Below, one piece after another: positions 1 to 8,739 of a stretch of DNA of 64,000 nt (positions are counted from its first letter, which is position 1; every line of letters starts with the position of its first letter). A program made the translations under genes and the position numbers. The notes beneath the pieces are model-generated. The model did not search any database and had not been told where the DNA came from. It saw nothing but the letters and a program-made list of their open reading frames with translations. Origin of the DNA: Rhodothermales bacterium (GTDB lineage: Bacteria > Bacteroidota > Rhodothermia > Rhodothermales > UBA10348); the NCBI GenBank assembly GCA_028284865.1, contig JANQQV010000017.1:124001-188000 (forward strand), read 5' to 3'.

Positions 1-228
1 ATGGCAGCAGGATACTGGGACGTCATATTGATCACCTTTGTAGGCTTCGTCGCGTTGGCGGCGATGCTGCTGGTTCCTGTGTGGCGATTCCTGTCCCGGG
101 AAGAAGAGGTCGGTGACGGGTTCTCCGATGAAGTGAAGGGTCACGCGAAAGACGATGTTTCCAGCGGTGGTCCTGCGTGGGTGAACGACCTCAAGTCTCC
201 CTCAGAGGATCATAACCCGCCATCCTGA
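1..228 (+). CDS. small single-pass membrane protein, function unknown
   Basis: I do not recognise this 75-residue protein. Residues 6-30 form one strongly hydrophobic segment, followed by a basic/acidic cytoplasmic-type tail rich in Asp, Ser and Pro. The window starts exactly on an ATG, so the true start could lie upstream. The stop codon lies inside the end of the convergent ComEA-like gene (19 bp overlap). Short one-helix proteins of this shape are often accessory subunits of membrane complexes, but nothing here identifies a partner. Confidence 0.45.
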   Translation: MAAGYWDVILITFVGFVALAAMLLVPVWRFLSREEEVGDGFSDEVKGHAKDDVSSGGPAWVNDLKSPSEDHNPPS

Positions 229-830
229 CCGCTGCCGTCGGTTGAGTCAGGGCTGGGTGAATCCGGCACGTCGAATACGACCAGCGGAAGAAGTCGCTCA
301 AGCGTTTTTGGACCGATCCCCTTGATGTTTGAAAGATCGTCAGGACCCTCAAAGTGACCGCGCGTCTTACGGTAAGCAAGAATGCGTTCGGCCATGGCGG
401 GTCCAATCCGGGGTAGAGCCTGAAGCGTTCGGGAGTCAGCCGAGTTGATCGTGATCGGGAATGAAGCCTTTGGTTTGTCCAGGGTGTCCACAAGCGCCCA
501 GCGCTGAACCCGGTCCGTGGCGTGCTCAGACCGGGACGGAATATGATCGAACGTTGCTCCAAAGCCCACATGGATGGTATCCATCCGTACCGGGTCGATC
601 CCTTCGGTTGAGTCTGCATGCGCAGAAAGGGCCTCAAACAGGCTGTCCATTTCGGCATAGGTCAGATCATTGAATGGAGGGTGAGCTGCATTGACGATGC
701 GCCACACATTTCCTCCCAGGACGCCTGCCAGAACGAGAACAAGCGCAATCGCTTCCTTCTCCGAACACACCAGTCTTTCCCGGATTGGATACAGTATTCG
801 GTGTTGCAGTCGTTTGAGTCTGGTGCTCAT
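210..830 (-). CDS. ComEA-like helix-hairpin-helix DNA-binding protein
   Basis: A 206-residue protein with an N-terminal membrane anchor (about residues 25-43) and a C-terminal ComEA-type tandem helix-hairpin-helix domain (about 126-186). The domain opens with INSAD and carries the two hairpins LPRIGPAMA and IKGIGPKTL, which in this family contact the DNA backbone without sequence specificity. ComEA proteins bind incoming DNA in the periplasm during natural transformation; similar proteins also occur outside competence systems. I chose the ATG at 830 because the open frame upstream runs into the divergent recO start. The linker between anchor and hairpins (about 80 residues) is longer than in short ComEA proteins. 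No other competence gene is visible, so a competence role is inference. Confidence 0.75.
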   Translation of the reverse strand: MSTRLKRLQHRILYPIRERLVCSEKEAIALVLVLAGVLGGNVWRIVNAAHPPFNDLTYAEMDSLFEALSAHADSTEGIDPVRMDTIHVGFGATFDHIPSRSEHATDRVQRWALVDTLDKPKASFPITINSADSRTLQALPRIGPAMAERILAYRKTRGHFEGPDDLSNIKGIGPKTLERLLPLVVFDVPDSPSPDSTDGSGQDGGL

Positions 831-922
831 TGTGCGGGAGACAAATGCCGAAATGGTTCTGGATTGACACCGGTTGCCTTCAGCAGTAACCTGCCTGTCC
901 CTTCGCATCGAAACCCATCCCC

Positions 923-1687
923 ATGCCCACAACTGGCGTTGTCCAAACCGAGGCCATCGTGCTGCGATCACTCGACTATGGCGAGACGAGTCGCATTGTC
1001 ACGTTGTTTTCGCAGGAACTGGGCAAGGTGGGGGTTATGGCCAAGGGTGCGCGGTCCGCGAAGAGCCGATTCGGATCAACTCTGGAGCCGATGGCCCGCG
1101 TTTCAGCTGTCATCCATGTGCGTCCTGGGCGGGATTTACAGATCCTCTCTGAAGCCTCGCATGTTGATCTGCACACAACCCTTCGGTCGGATCTGACCAG
1201 GGTTGAATCGGGCATCCGGATGATCGAATTGGTTGGGGCTTTGCTACCCGATCGGGAGCCTAACCCGGCAGTCTACGCTTTGCTGGCCGCAAGCATGACT
1301 GCGCTCGATCAGGCTCCGGGTCGCATCGGAAATATGTGGCCTTTCTTCCAATTGCGCCTTGCTACGCTTCTTGGATTCGGCCCTTCTTTCGATCGCGAAT
1401 CCGTCCAGCAAATGGACGGCGATCACGGCGTCCTGGACTTGCATTCGGGGCGAATTGCCGGGGAGGTCAAAGAGGGGTGGACGCCCGTTCGTGAGCGACG
1501 TACGACCCTTCGAGCCTTCGCCATCCTGGCGCGTGCCGAGCTGTCGGATGTTCTAAGGATGGAGCTTTCGGCTGAGGAGACGGCCGAGGTGGGACGACTG
1601 GTAAGGGGATATGTGCAGCACCACGTGGAAGAGTCATATCCCACGCGAAGTGCTCGGGTGTTCGCCCAATTCCGCGATTCGCTCTGA
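923..1687 (+). CDS. recO: DNA repair protein RecO
   Basis: RecO is a recombination mediator that, with RecF and RecR, loads RecA onto SSB-coated single strands and anneals complementary strands. The N-terminal OB fold begins with the family pattern TEAIVLRSLDYGETSRIVTL, followed by a short KGARSAKS loop and a C-terminal helical domain (LLGFGPSFD, typical of RecO). Length 254 residues is normal. Many RecO proteins carry a four-cysteine zinc site after the GFGP motif; this protein contains no cysteine at all, so that site is absent. It is divergent from the ComEA-like gene with 92 bp between starts, and sits upstream of lexA, making a small DNA-repair neighbourhood. Confidence 0.93.
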   Translation: MPTTGVVQTEAIVLRSLDYGETSRIVTLFSQELGKVGVMAKGARSAKSRFGSTLEPMARVSAVIHVRPGRDLQILSEASHVDLHTTLRSDLTRVESGIRMIELVGALLPDREPNPAVYALLAASMTALDQAPGRIGNMWPFFQLRLATLLGFGPSFDRESVQQMDGDHGVLDLHSGRIAGEVKEGWTPVRERRTTLRAFAILARAELSDVLRMELSAEETAEVGRLVRGYVQHHVEESYPTRSARVFAQFRDSL

Positions 1688-1743
1688 CCATCCAATCACG
1701 GCTTGGGGTCTCGACCCTGTCCGTATTCGATTGGCGAATCGGG

Positions 1744-1782
1744 TTGCGCTCAATGGATTATATGAGTACTATATGTGTATCC
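1744..1782 (+). promoter_or_regulatory. candidate lexA promoter and overlapping dyad
   Basis: TTGCGC at 1744-1749 and TACTAT at 1767-1772 are separated by 17 bp, the usual spacing of a sigma-70-type promoter. An imperfect dyad spanning 1755-1782 begins GGAT and ends ATCC around a central AGTACT, and covers the -10 position. A dyad overlapping a promoter upstream of lexA would suit autoregulation. This is read by eye only, and the dyad is not perfect. Confidence 0.3.
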
Positions 1783-1806
1783 GCACAGTTAACTCGCTCA
1801 AGCATC

Positions 1807-1854
1807 GTGATTCAAAAGGTGATCCAAAAGGTGATCCACGAAGCGATCCATAAA
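1807..1854 (+). repeat. four tandem 12-bp repeats in the lexA leader
   Basis: Four consecutive 12-bp units lie directly before lexA: GTGATTCAAAAG (1807-1818), GTGATCCAAAAG (1819-1830), GTGATCCACGAA (1831-1842) and GCGATCCATAAA (1843-1854). The core G(T/C)GATCC is nearly constant. The array ends 13 bp before the lexA start, so it lies in the likely 5' leader. It could be a repeated protein-binding site or a simple slippage array. Confidence 0.7.
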
Positions 1855-1867
1855 ACGCGCAACGCCC

Positions 1868-2512
1868 ATGGCACGTAGAGGATTGACCAGCAAGCAGGAG
1901 TCCTTTCTGGACTTCCTCAAATCGTATGTCGACCAGGAAGGCGACTGGCCTACCTATCGCGAGATTTCCGATGCATTCGGTTTCCGCTCTCCGAACAGCG
2001 TCACACAGAATCTCCAGGCCCTCGAGAAGAAAGGCTTCCTCGTCAGGGAAGACGATGGGTTCTACTTCCCGGAAGAACGGGACGGCGAATTGGAGCCGGC
2101 AGGAATTCCGATCAAGGGGATCATCACCGCTGGGAAGCTCCAGGAGGCTGTTGAGGAGAATCTCGGAACGATCACGCTTGAGACTCTCTTTCCCGGACTG
2201 GATCGCATGTTTGCCATTCGCGTGTCGGGAAATTCGATGATCGGGGCGAACATCAACGACGGAGACTACGTGCTCCTGATGGATGATGACATTCCCAATG
2301 GTGGAATCGGGGCCATCCTGTACGATGGAGAAACCTCGCTCAAGCGGGTTTTCTACGATCAGAATGGATTGCGCCTTGAGCCTGCAAACGAGGAGTACGA
2401 GGATATCCTGATCCGTCCCGACGTGTTTGAAGAAGTGCGTGTGCTCGGACGGTATGTCGGCCACGTGAATCACAGCGGGATTCACCGTCACAGTCGTCGA
2501 GCCGTGGCGTAG
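1868..2512 (+). CDS. lexA: LexA-family SOS repressor / autoprotease
   Basis: LexA represses DNA-damage genes and self-cleaves when RecA filaments form. The 214-residue protein has an N-terminal winged-helix domain (about 1-70; LTSKQESFLDFLKSY and a recognition helix near SPNSVTQNLQALEKKG) and a C-terminal S24 peptidase domain. The scissile Ala88-Gly89 (ITAGK), catalytic Ser123 (GNSM) and Lys159 (TSLKR) are all present, so self-cleavage should work. The start at 1868 fits the usual LexA N-terminus. Upstream are four 12-bp repeats and a possible promoter dyad. The gene follows recO, and a role as the local SOS regulator is likely. A UmuD-like protein is unlikely because the HTH domain is intact. 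Confidence 0.92.
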   Translation: MARRGLTSKQESFLDFLKSYVDQEGDWPTYREISDAFGFRSPNSVTQNLQALEKKGFLVREDDGFYFPEERDGELEPAGIPIKGIITAGKLQEAVEENLGTITLETLFPGLDRMFAIRVSGNSMIGANINDGDYVLLMDDDIPNGGIGAILYDGETSLKRVFYDQNGLRLEPANEEYEDILIRPDVFEEVRVLGRYVGHVNHSGIHRHSRRAVA

Positions 2513-2668
2513 CCTGCTTGAAATCACCCATCCAGCGAACTCTATCAACGACTGACCGGGCAGGATTCACACCAGGTAGGTAAAAGGGGATGAACGGCTC
2601 ATCGGAACCGTTCGCGAACCGTACATTAGAACCCGCTCGCTCGTACTCCCCACCGCTCCGGTTTTTGC

Positions 2669-4348
2669 ATGCGCCTCGCTTGGTGCCTCTTGCTGTCAAC
2701 CTTCATCCTGGTCGGACAATCTTCTGCCCAGGATTTCCGCTTTTCTTGGGATCACGCCACGGTCTATCGCATCGTGACCGATCGATTCTCCAACGGGGAC
2801 TCGTCAAATGATTTCGCCTACGGCCGCGGATTGAATGGAGCGGGCGAAGAGTATCCCGATGACGTCACCGGTCATTTCATGGGTGGCGACTATGTCGGGA
2901 TCCTCGGATGGTTGGAAGACGGATACTTTGATGATCTGGGGGTAAACACCCTTTGGTTGTCGGCGCCTTACGAGCAGGTGCAGGGCTGGGTCGGCGGCGG
3001 CGACGGTGATTTCCAGCTGTATGGATACGACGGCTCTTTTCCGCTTGACTATACACGATTCGAGCGAGCTTTCGGGGACGAAGACGCATTCAGACAATTG
3101 ACTGATGCAGCCCGAGAACGCGGCATGCGCATCATCGTCGATGTCGACCTTAATCACGTGGGTCCCGCTACCATGCACGACATGGCAGCATTCGGATTCG
3201 GTGGGCTTACCGGAGAGTCATGGCGTAATTGGCAACCCTCCAGCCGAGTGGGCTGGCAATCCTATTTGTCCAACCTCGTGACGGTTGAGGATTCTTCCGC
3301 GGCTTGGCAACGCTGGTGGGGAGCAGACTGGATCCGGACGAACGTGGTCGGATATGAATCATGCGGAAGCGACCTCATGACCGAATGCGCCAACGGCTTA
3401 CCAGATCTGCGGTCCGATGTGGAAGTAGCAGGACTGCCACCGTTTCTGACCTTGAAATGGGGAGAAGAGCAGACCGCCGCGGAGCAAGGTGAGCTTGATG
3501 CCTTTTTCGCTCGCAATGGCGCTACTCGCTCGGCGGCTAATCACGTTGTGAAATGGTTGGCAGACTGGGTTGCCGAACAGGACATCGACGGATTCCATGT
3601 CCGCGAAGCAGACCGCATCGACCCCGCTGTGCTCACGCTGCTGACCAACGAGGTGGAACGAGCTTATCTGGGTCGCGACGCCGAACCCGAGATTCCTTTC
3701 CTACTCCTGGTGGACGGCGACCTACCGATTTCTGTCGGGGCCGATCGATCGATTGCGTGGCAGAGCTTGACCGACCATGTGAATCAGGATCCCCTGTTCA
3801 AGGCTACCCAGAACATTGTAGCATCTTCCGCCTCGGACGTGCGCAACCTCTCTTTCCGGGAAATGCCTATCGCCGAAACACAGGATGATCTATCGGTGGT
3901 TTCCTCTTTCCTGCTTCAGCCCGGTCCCGTGGTGTTGAACTACGGTGTGGAGTCAGGTCGGCAGGCTGGTCCCGAGGTTTCCGATCCATCTCAGATGGGG
4001 CATTCGCCCATGAACTGGGACAGCTTCGATGAGGAGCGATTGGCTACCTGGACGGCCATTGGGAGCTTTCGCGGTCGACACCCGGCCGTGGCCAGAGGTG
4101 GCTTCGACGTGGTTCAGGATTCGCCGGCAGCCTTCCACCGAGGCGTTCGCATCGGAATGGACGCTGATCAGGTAATCATCGTGACGGGAGCCGAAGGTCG
4201 CACGCGCCTCACGGTGTCCATCGTGTGGCCGGATGACACGGTTCTCAAGGATGCCATGACTGGAAGCGTCGGATTCGTGTCGTTCGGACAGGTCTCGATG
4301 ACCCCGCACGCCTCCGGCCTCATGCTGCTGGAAGCAGTACCTGAGTAG
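2669..4348 (+). CDS. secreted GH13 alpha-amylase-fold protein, probably catalytically inactive
   Basis: A 559-residue protein with a clear signal peptide (cleavage near SSAQ/DF). The alpha-amylase barrel is recognisable: TVYRIVTDRFSNGD at the first strand, YGYD, the first conserved region DVDLNH (Asp158, His163) and the LPDL segment (244-247). The second conserved region, normally GFRVD with the nucleophilic Asp, reads GFHVREADR, placing Arg312 at the nucleophile position and His310 at the conserved Arg. No convincing acid/base Glu region appears (FLLLVDGD), and the fourth HD motif is also missing before PGPVVLNYG. The fold therefore seems kept while catalysis is lost; a carbohydrate-binding or transporter-like role is possible. 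A Bacteroidota-like TACATTAG lies at 2622-2629. It converges on aconitase. Confidence 0.82.
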   Translation: MRLAWCLLLSTFILVGQSSAQDFRFSWDHATVYRIVTDRFSNGDSSNDFAYGRGLNGAGEEYPDDVTGHFMGGDYVGILGWLEDGYFDDLGVNTLWLSAPYEQVQGWVGGGDGDFQLYGYDGSFPLDYTRFERAFGDEDAFRQLTDAARERGMRIIVDVDLNHVGPATMHDMAAFGFGGLTGESWRNWQPSSRVGWQSYLSNLVTVEDSSAAWQRWWGADWIRTNVVGYESCGSDLMTECANGLPDLRSDVEVAGLPPFLTLKWGEEQTAAEQGELDAFFARNGATRSAANHVVKWLADWVAEQDIDGFHVREADRIDPAVLTLLTNEVERAYLGRDAEPEIPFLLLVDGDLPISVGADRSIAWQSLTDHVNQDPLFKATQNIVASSASDVRNLSFREMPIAETQDDLSVVSSFLLQPGPVVLNYGVESGRQAGPEVSDPSQMGHSPMNWDSFDEERLATWTAIGSFRGRHPAVARGGFDVVQDSPAAFHRGVRIGMDADQVIIVTGAEGRTRLTVSIVWPDDTVLKDAMTGSVGFVSFGQVSMTPHASGLMLLEAVPE

Positions 4349-4471
4349 CGCTTCGCGTTTTCCCGGCGATTCGCGACGCGGTTTCGCCCCAACGATCTCA
4401 GCGCGGCGCATCTTCCCAGCGCTCCTGCTCGCCTAGCGTTCCGCTCCAATCTGTTCACCTCTCCGACCAGA

Positions 4472-4501
4472 GTATTGGCCCGGAGTATCCCGGACCAATA
4501 C
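4472..4501. terminator. hairpin between convergent genes
   Basis: A 12-bp stem with one mismatch (GTATTGGCCCGG at 4472-4483, CCGGACCAATAC at 4490-4501) and a 6-nt loop sits between the convergent amylase-fold and aconitase genes. It is well placed to end transcription in both directions, although neither side has a clear run of T. Confidence 0.5.
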
Positions 4502-4520
4502 CCGAGTCGAGAAGGTCAAA

Positions 4521-7262
4521 TCAGGCAGAGACGCTCGATGTGTTGAGGAAGTCCCGCAGGACGTAGTGGAGAATGCCACCATTGCGGTAGTACTCCACCT
4601 CAACCGGCGTATCGAGACGGCAATCGGTGTCAAACTCGATCGTCGTTCCGTCCGAACGCGTAGCGGTCACGCGCATGTCGCTCAGCGCTTTCACATCGTT
4701 GTCCACAGCGATGGAGAAGGCTTCCGTGCCGTCGAGCCCGAGGGAGGCAGGCGTGTCGCCTTCTTTGAACTGCAGCGGGAGGACGCCCATCCCGATCAGG
4801 TTGGACCGGTGGATGCGCTCATAGCTTTCCGCGATCACCGCCTTGACGCCCAGCAGGAGGGTTCCTTTGGCGGCCCAGTCGCGGGACGAGCCCATACCGT
4901 AGTCTTTTCCTGCCAGGACGACCAGCGGGGTTCCCGCTTCCTGGTATTTCATGGAAGCATCGTAGATCGGCATCGTCTCGTCTGTGGGGAAATACCGCGT
5001 GATGCCGCCCTCCGTACCCGGAACCAGATGGTTCTTGATGCGGATGTTGGCAAACGTACCGCGCATCATCACTTCGTGATTGCCACGGCGAGAACCGAAG
5101 GAGTTGAAGTCCAGGTAGTCCACATTGTTATCCAGCAGGTACTTTGCTGCTGGTCCGTCAGGAGCGATGGCGCCTGCAGGGGAGATGTGATCGGTGGTCG
5201 TCGAGTCTCCAACCTTGACCAGGACGCGAGCGCCGTCAATCGGCTGAATCGTAGGTGTGTCCGCGGTCAGGTCCATGAAGAACGGTGGCTCCTGAACGTA
5301 CGTCGACGCGTCAGACCATTCGTAGACGGATCCTTCTGGAATCTGGATGGCGTTCCAGAGCTCATTCGAGTCTTCGATGCCGTCGTACTCCTTTTTGAAG
5401 GCTTCAGGCGTCACGCAACGATTGACCAATTCGCGGATCTCCTCCGCAGTCGGCCAGATGTCCTGCAGCATGACCTCGTTGCCCTCGGAGTCCGTTCCGA
5501 TCGGCTCTTTCGATAGATCGATGTCCACCGTGCCGGCCAAGGCATAGGCAACCACGAGCGGAGGCGAGGCGAGGTAGTTCGCCTGCACCAACTGGTGGAT
5601 GCGACCTTCAAAGTTGCGGTTTCCAGAGAGGACGCCGCTAACGATCAGGTCACCTTCCTTGATGGCGTTGGCCGTCGGCTCCGGAAGCGGACCGGAGTTA
5701 CCGATGCACGTCGTGCATCCGTAGCCGACCAAGTTGAACCCGATGGCATTCAGGTAAGGCCAGAGTCCCGCGTTGTCGAGGTAGTCGGTTACGACTTTTG
5801 AACCGGGTGCCAGGGAGGTCTTGACGAACGGTTTGACGGTCAGACCACGCTCCACGGCTTTCTTGGCTACCAAACCAGCGCCGATCATGACCGACGGGTT
5901 GGATGTGTTCGTGCAGCTCGTGATGGCGGCAATCGTCACATCGCCGTGCGTCATCTCAATGTTATTGCCACGGTCGTCCTTGTAGGACCCCGTGCTGCCC
6001 AAGCGTTCGTCCGAAAGACCGAAACCCTGTGGGCCGGCGGCGCGCTTCAGCGACGCATGGAACTCTTCCTGCATGGCGGGAAGCTCAATGCGATCCTGAG
6101 GACGCTTCGGTCCGGAAAGGGAAGGCGTGATCGTCGCAAGATCCAGTTCGAGAACATCCTTGAACTCAGGATCGGCCGAGTCGTCCGTTCTGAACAGCCC
6201 CTGAGCCTTCGTATAGCGCTCGACAGCAGTGACCAGCTCCTCATCGCGACCGGTGCGGCGCAGGAAGTCCAGCGTCTCCTGGTCGATGGGGAAGAAGCCC
6301 ATCGTTGCACCATACTCCGGCGACATGTTGGCGATTGTGGCGCGATCTGGCACGGTCATGTTCGAAACGCCCGGGCCGAAAAATTCGACGAACTTGCCGA
6401 CGACGCCGTACCCGCGAAGCATTTCCGTGACACGCAGCACCAGGTCGGTAGCGGTAGCACCTTCGGGCATCTGGCCGGTGATGTGGACGCCGATCACTTC
6501 CGGCATCAGCATGTAGATCGGCTGACCGAGCATGACAGCTTCGGCTTCAATACCCCCAACACCCCAGCCAACGACGCCGAGGCCGTCGATCATGGTAGTG
6601 TGGCTGTCCGTTCCGACCAGCGAATCTGGATACCAGACCGTCAGGCCATCGCCCTCCGGCTTGCTCCAGGCACCACGAGCGATGTACTCCAGGTTGACCT
6701 GGTGGCAAATACCCGATCCTGGGGGTACAACGGAGAAGTTGTCGAACGCGCTCTTGCCCCAGCGCAGGAACTCATAGCGCTCTGCGTTGCGCTCGAACTC
6801 TTTCTCTTCATTGATGAACAGCGCCTGGTCCTTTCCGAATGCGTCGACCTGGATGGAGTGGTCAATGACCAGGTGAACAGGGACGCGAGGATTGATTTCG
6901 TCTGGATCACCACCGAGGCGAGCCATGGCACTGCGAAGAGCAGCGAGGTCGACAACGGCAGGGACTCCCGTAAAGTCCTGCAGCAGCACACGAGCAGGCA
7001 TGAACGGAATCTCGACCTGGTCGGGATTCCCCGGGTTATAAGTGGCCAGTTTTTCGACGTCTTTCTTTTCGACGAGGAAGCCGTCGCAATTGCGAAGGGC
7101 ACACTCAAGAAGCACCTTGATCGAATATGGAAGGCGATCAATACCCTCGAAACCCTGGTCGCGAAGCGCATTGAGGCTGTAAAGCACGCCTGTGCCAGAG
7201 CCTGTGTCGAAGGTTTGACGGGTGCCGAAAAGATCCTTGGGAGCAGTGGAATCGTTGCTCAT
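4521..7262 (-). CDS. acnA: aconitate hydratase (AcnA/IRP1 type)
   Basis: Aconitase interconverts citrate and isocitrate in the TCA cycle using a [4Fe-4S] cluster. The long monomeric AcnA form is indicated by about 913 residues and the domain order of cluster domains 1-3 followed by a C-terminal swivel. Counting from an upstream in-frame ATG at 7319, the three cluster ligands are Cys469 (SCTNTSNP), Cys535 and Cys538 ([12 protein letters not shown]); the swivel has [14 protein letters not shown] prefer the ATG at 7262 ([10 protein letters not shown]) because the upstream extension is Pro-rich and the family N-terminus begins near here. The gene lies downstream of the thioredoxin-ankyrin gene on the same strand with a 184-bp gap, so it probably has its own promoter. 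Confidence 0.96.
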   Translation of the reverse strand: MSNDSTAPKDLFGTRQTFDTGSGTGVLYSLNALRDQGFEGIDRLPYSIKVLLECALRNCDGFLVEKKDVEKLATYNPGNPDQVEIPFMPARVLLQDFTGVPAVVDLAALRSAMARLGGDPDEINPRVPVHLVIDHSIQVDAFGKDQALFINEEKEFERNAERYEFLRWGKSAFDNFSVVPPGSGICHQVNLEYIARGAWSKPEGDGLTVWYPDSLVGTDSHTTMIDGLGVVGWGVGGIEAEAVMLGQPIYMLMPEVIGVHITGQMPEGATATDLVLRVTEMLRGYGVVGKFVEFFGPGVSNMTVPDRATIANMSPEYGATMGFFPIDQETLDFLRRTGRDEELVTAVERYTKAQGLFRTDDSADPEFKDVLELDLATITPSLSGPKRPQDRIELPAMQEEFHASLKRAAGPQGFGLSDERLGSTGSYKDDRGNNIEMTHGDVTIAAITSCTNTSNPSVMIGAGLVAKKAVERGLTVKPFVKTSLAPGSKVVTDYLDNAGLWPYLNAIGFNLVGYGCTTCIGNSGPLPEPTANAIKEGDLIVSGVLSGNRNFEGRIHQLVQANYLASPPLVVAYALAGTVDIDLSKEPIGTDSEGNEVMLQDIWPTAEEIRELVNRCVTPEAFKKEYDGIEDSNELWNAIQIPEGSVYEWSDASTYVQEPPFFMDLTADTPTIQPIDGARVLVKVGDSTTTDHISPAGAIAPDGPAAKYLLDNNVDYLDFNSFGSRRGNHEVMMRGTFANIRIKNHLVPGTEGGITRYFPTDETMPIYDASMKYQEAGTPLVVLAGKDYGMGSSRDWAAKGTLLLGVKAVIAESYERIHRSNLIGMGVLPLQFKEGDTPASLGLDGTEAFSIAVDNDVKALSDMRVTATRSDGTTIEFDTDCRLDTPVEVEYYRNGGILHYVLRDFLNTSSVSA

Positions 7263-7446
7263 GACGATGTCGGTTGGACCCCGAGGGGCCGGTTCTAAAG
7301 GAGCCTTAAAGATAGCCAATCCGGGGCTTCACTGCATCGACTCGGAATCCCGAAATCGCCCTGAACAGCGCTTAGAGGGTGAAAACCGGATGAACGGAGT
7401 ACCGAAGGAAGCTCATCCTGCGCACGCCCAGACAAGCTGAGCGATC

Positions 7447-8652
7447 TCAGCTGGCGTGCAGGGATGCTTCTTCAAGCACGTCACGGACTTCACTGAGCAC
7501 CTCCAGGCGTTCCTCATGGAAGGAGCGGGCATTTTCGTCGGCATCTTCCAGACGCTGCTGCGTTCGCGCCATGGCATCTGACACCAGGTCCAGGGCCGTC
7601 TTGCCCTCATCTGTCGCGACGGTCGGGTCCATGCCGTGGTCGATCAGGATGTTCACCATGTCGACGATGCCGAATTGTGCGGCGATGTGCAGGGCGTTGA
7701 ATCCATTCTGGTCACGAGCAGACGGATTCAGTCCTTTCTCGAGATAGCGGGCAAGGCGGCGTGAGTTCTGACCCAGGATGACAAACCGGTTCAGATTGTA
7801 GTACGGATGCTGGAACGATGACAGATCCGGTAGATGGCGCTCCAACAGGCTCAAGCACCCGCCATCCGGAAGACGGCGCTCCCGCGCCATGGCCACAAAG
7901 AGTGGAACGGCCCCATCCGGATCAGGACGGCGTACCATGTCAGGGTCGCGTTCGATCGCGGCTTCCAATTCGCCACAGCGTCCCAGTCCAACCAACTCCC
8001 GATCCTGGACCTCAATTCCGGTCGCCAGAATCATGTCGACGAGCTGATTTTGCCGGACACTGGGTCTGTTCAGCACGAGCGAGAGTGTGGTCTGACCGTT
8101 TTCGAATGGCTGGGTCAGTATGTCAGGTCGTTGGGTCGCGAACGCAGAAACGGCTTCGACATCGCGAGAAAGCAAGAAATGCCGCCTGAAGCTGTCCATC
8201 TCCAGCAGGGCGAGCGTGGCTTCCTCGGCAGAGTCCCCGCCGATCATCGACTCCAGATACTGAACGTAGGTCTCCCGACTTTGGGGACTGGTTATCCGGT
8301 CCTCTTCCTGGCCCTGATTGAAGAAGAGCACCGTTGGTACGCCATTGACGCGGAGGCTGTCGTAGATCTCCGGCGACTGATCGATATCGAGCTTGTAGAC
8401 ATAGGCTCGCCCCTCCATTTCCGGAGCGATGCTCTCAATGATCGGATCGACCAGTCTGCAAGGCGCACACCAGGTAGCCGTGAAGTCCACCAATACGGGT
8501 TTGTCGGCTTCCAGCACCTTCTCGGTGAAGGAAGCGGTAGTGACATACTCGACAGTTGATTCGGTGGTCTGAACCTTGGCTCCCTCTTCAGTACAGCCAA
8601 CAAGGGCGCCTACGAGAAAAAAGGCGAAAATGAATGAGAGGGCTCGTGTCAT
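7447..8652 (-). CDS. lipoprotein with thioredoxin and ankyrin domains
   Basis: A 401-residue envelope protein. The signal ends in a lipobox (LVGC, lipidated Cys20), placing the protein in the periplasm on a membrane. Residues about 35-135 are a thioredoxin fold with the redox pair WCAPC (Cys62, Cys65) and a cis-proline at GVPT (Pro106). After a helical linker, the C-terminal third contains ankyrin repeats, clearest in NGFNALHIAAQFGIVDMVN and EGKTALDLV. The thioredoxin part should exchange disulfides; the ankyrin part probably binds a partner protein. I chose the ATG at 8652 because the lipoprotein signal begins there. I do not know a named protein with this exact domain order, so the substrate is open. 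Confidence 0.85.
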   Translation of the reverse strand: MTRALSFIFAFFLVGALVGCTEEGAKVQTTESTVEYVTTASFTEKVLEADKPVLVDFTATWCAPCRLVDPIIESIAPEMEGRAYVYKLDIDQSPEIYDSLRVNGVPTVLFFNQGQEEDRITSPQSRETYVQYLESMIGGDSAEEATLALLEMDSFRRHFLLSRDVEAVSAFATQRPDILTQPFENGQTTLSLVLNRPSVRQNQLVDMILATGIEVQDRELVGLGRCGELEAAIERDPDMVRRPDPDGAVPLFVAMARERRLPDGGCLSLLERHLPDLSSFQHPYYNLNRFVILGQNSRRLARYLEKGLNPSARDQNGFNALHIAAQFGIVDMVNILIDHGMDPTVATDEGKTALDLVSDAMARTQQRLEDADENARSFHEERLEVLSEVRDVLEEASLHAS

Positions 8653-8739
8653 TGGAGGCGCGTCAGATAAAGGGCTACGCGCCAATAACGGGATGACCCG
8701 GCCGTGAATCAATGGGGCCGAGCCCGGCTCTCAAACGCC

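Noticed and set aside
4566-7298. Long open frames (316 and 450 residues) on the plus strand across aconitase
   Set aside because: They run antisense to a well-conserved aconitase and show no recognisable domain; the frames are by-products of GC-rich codon use.
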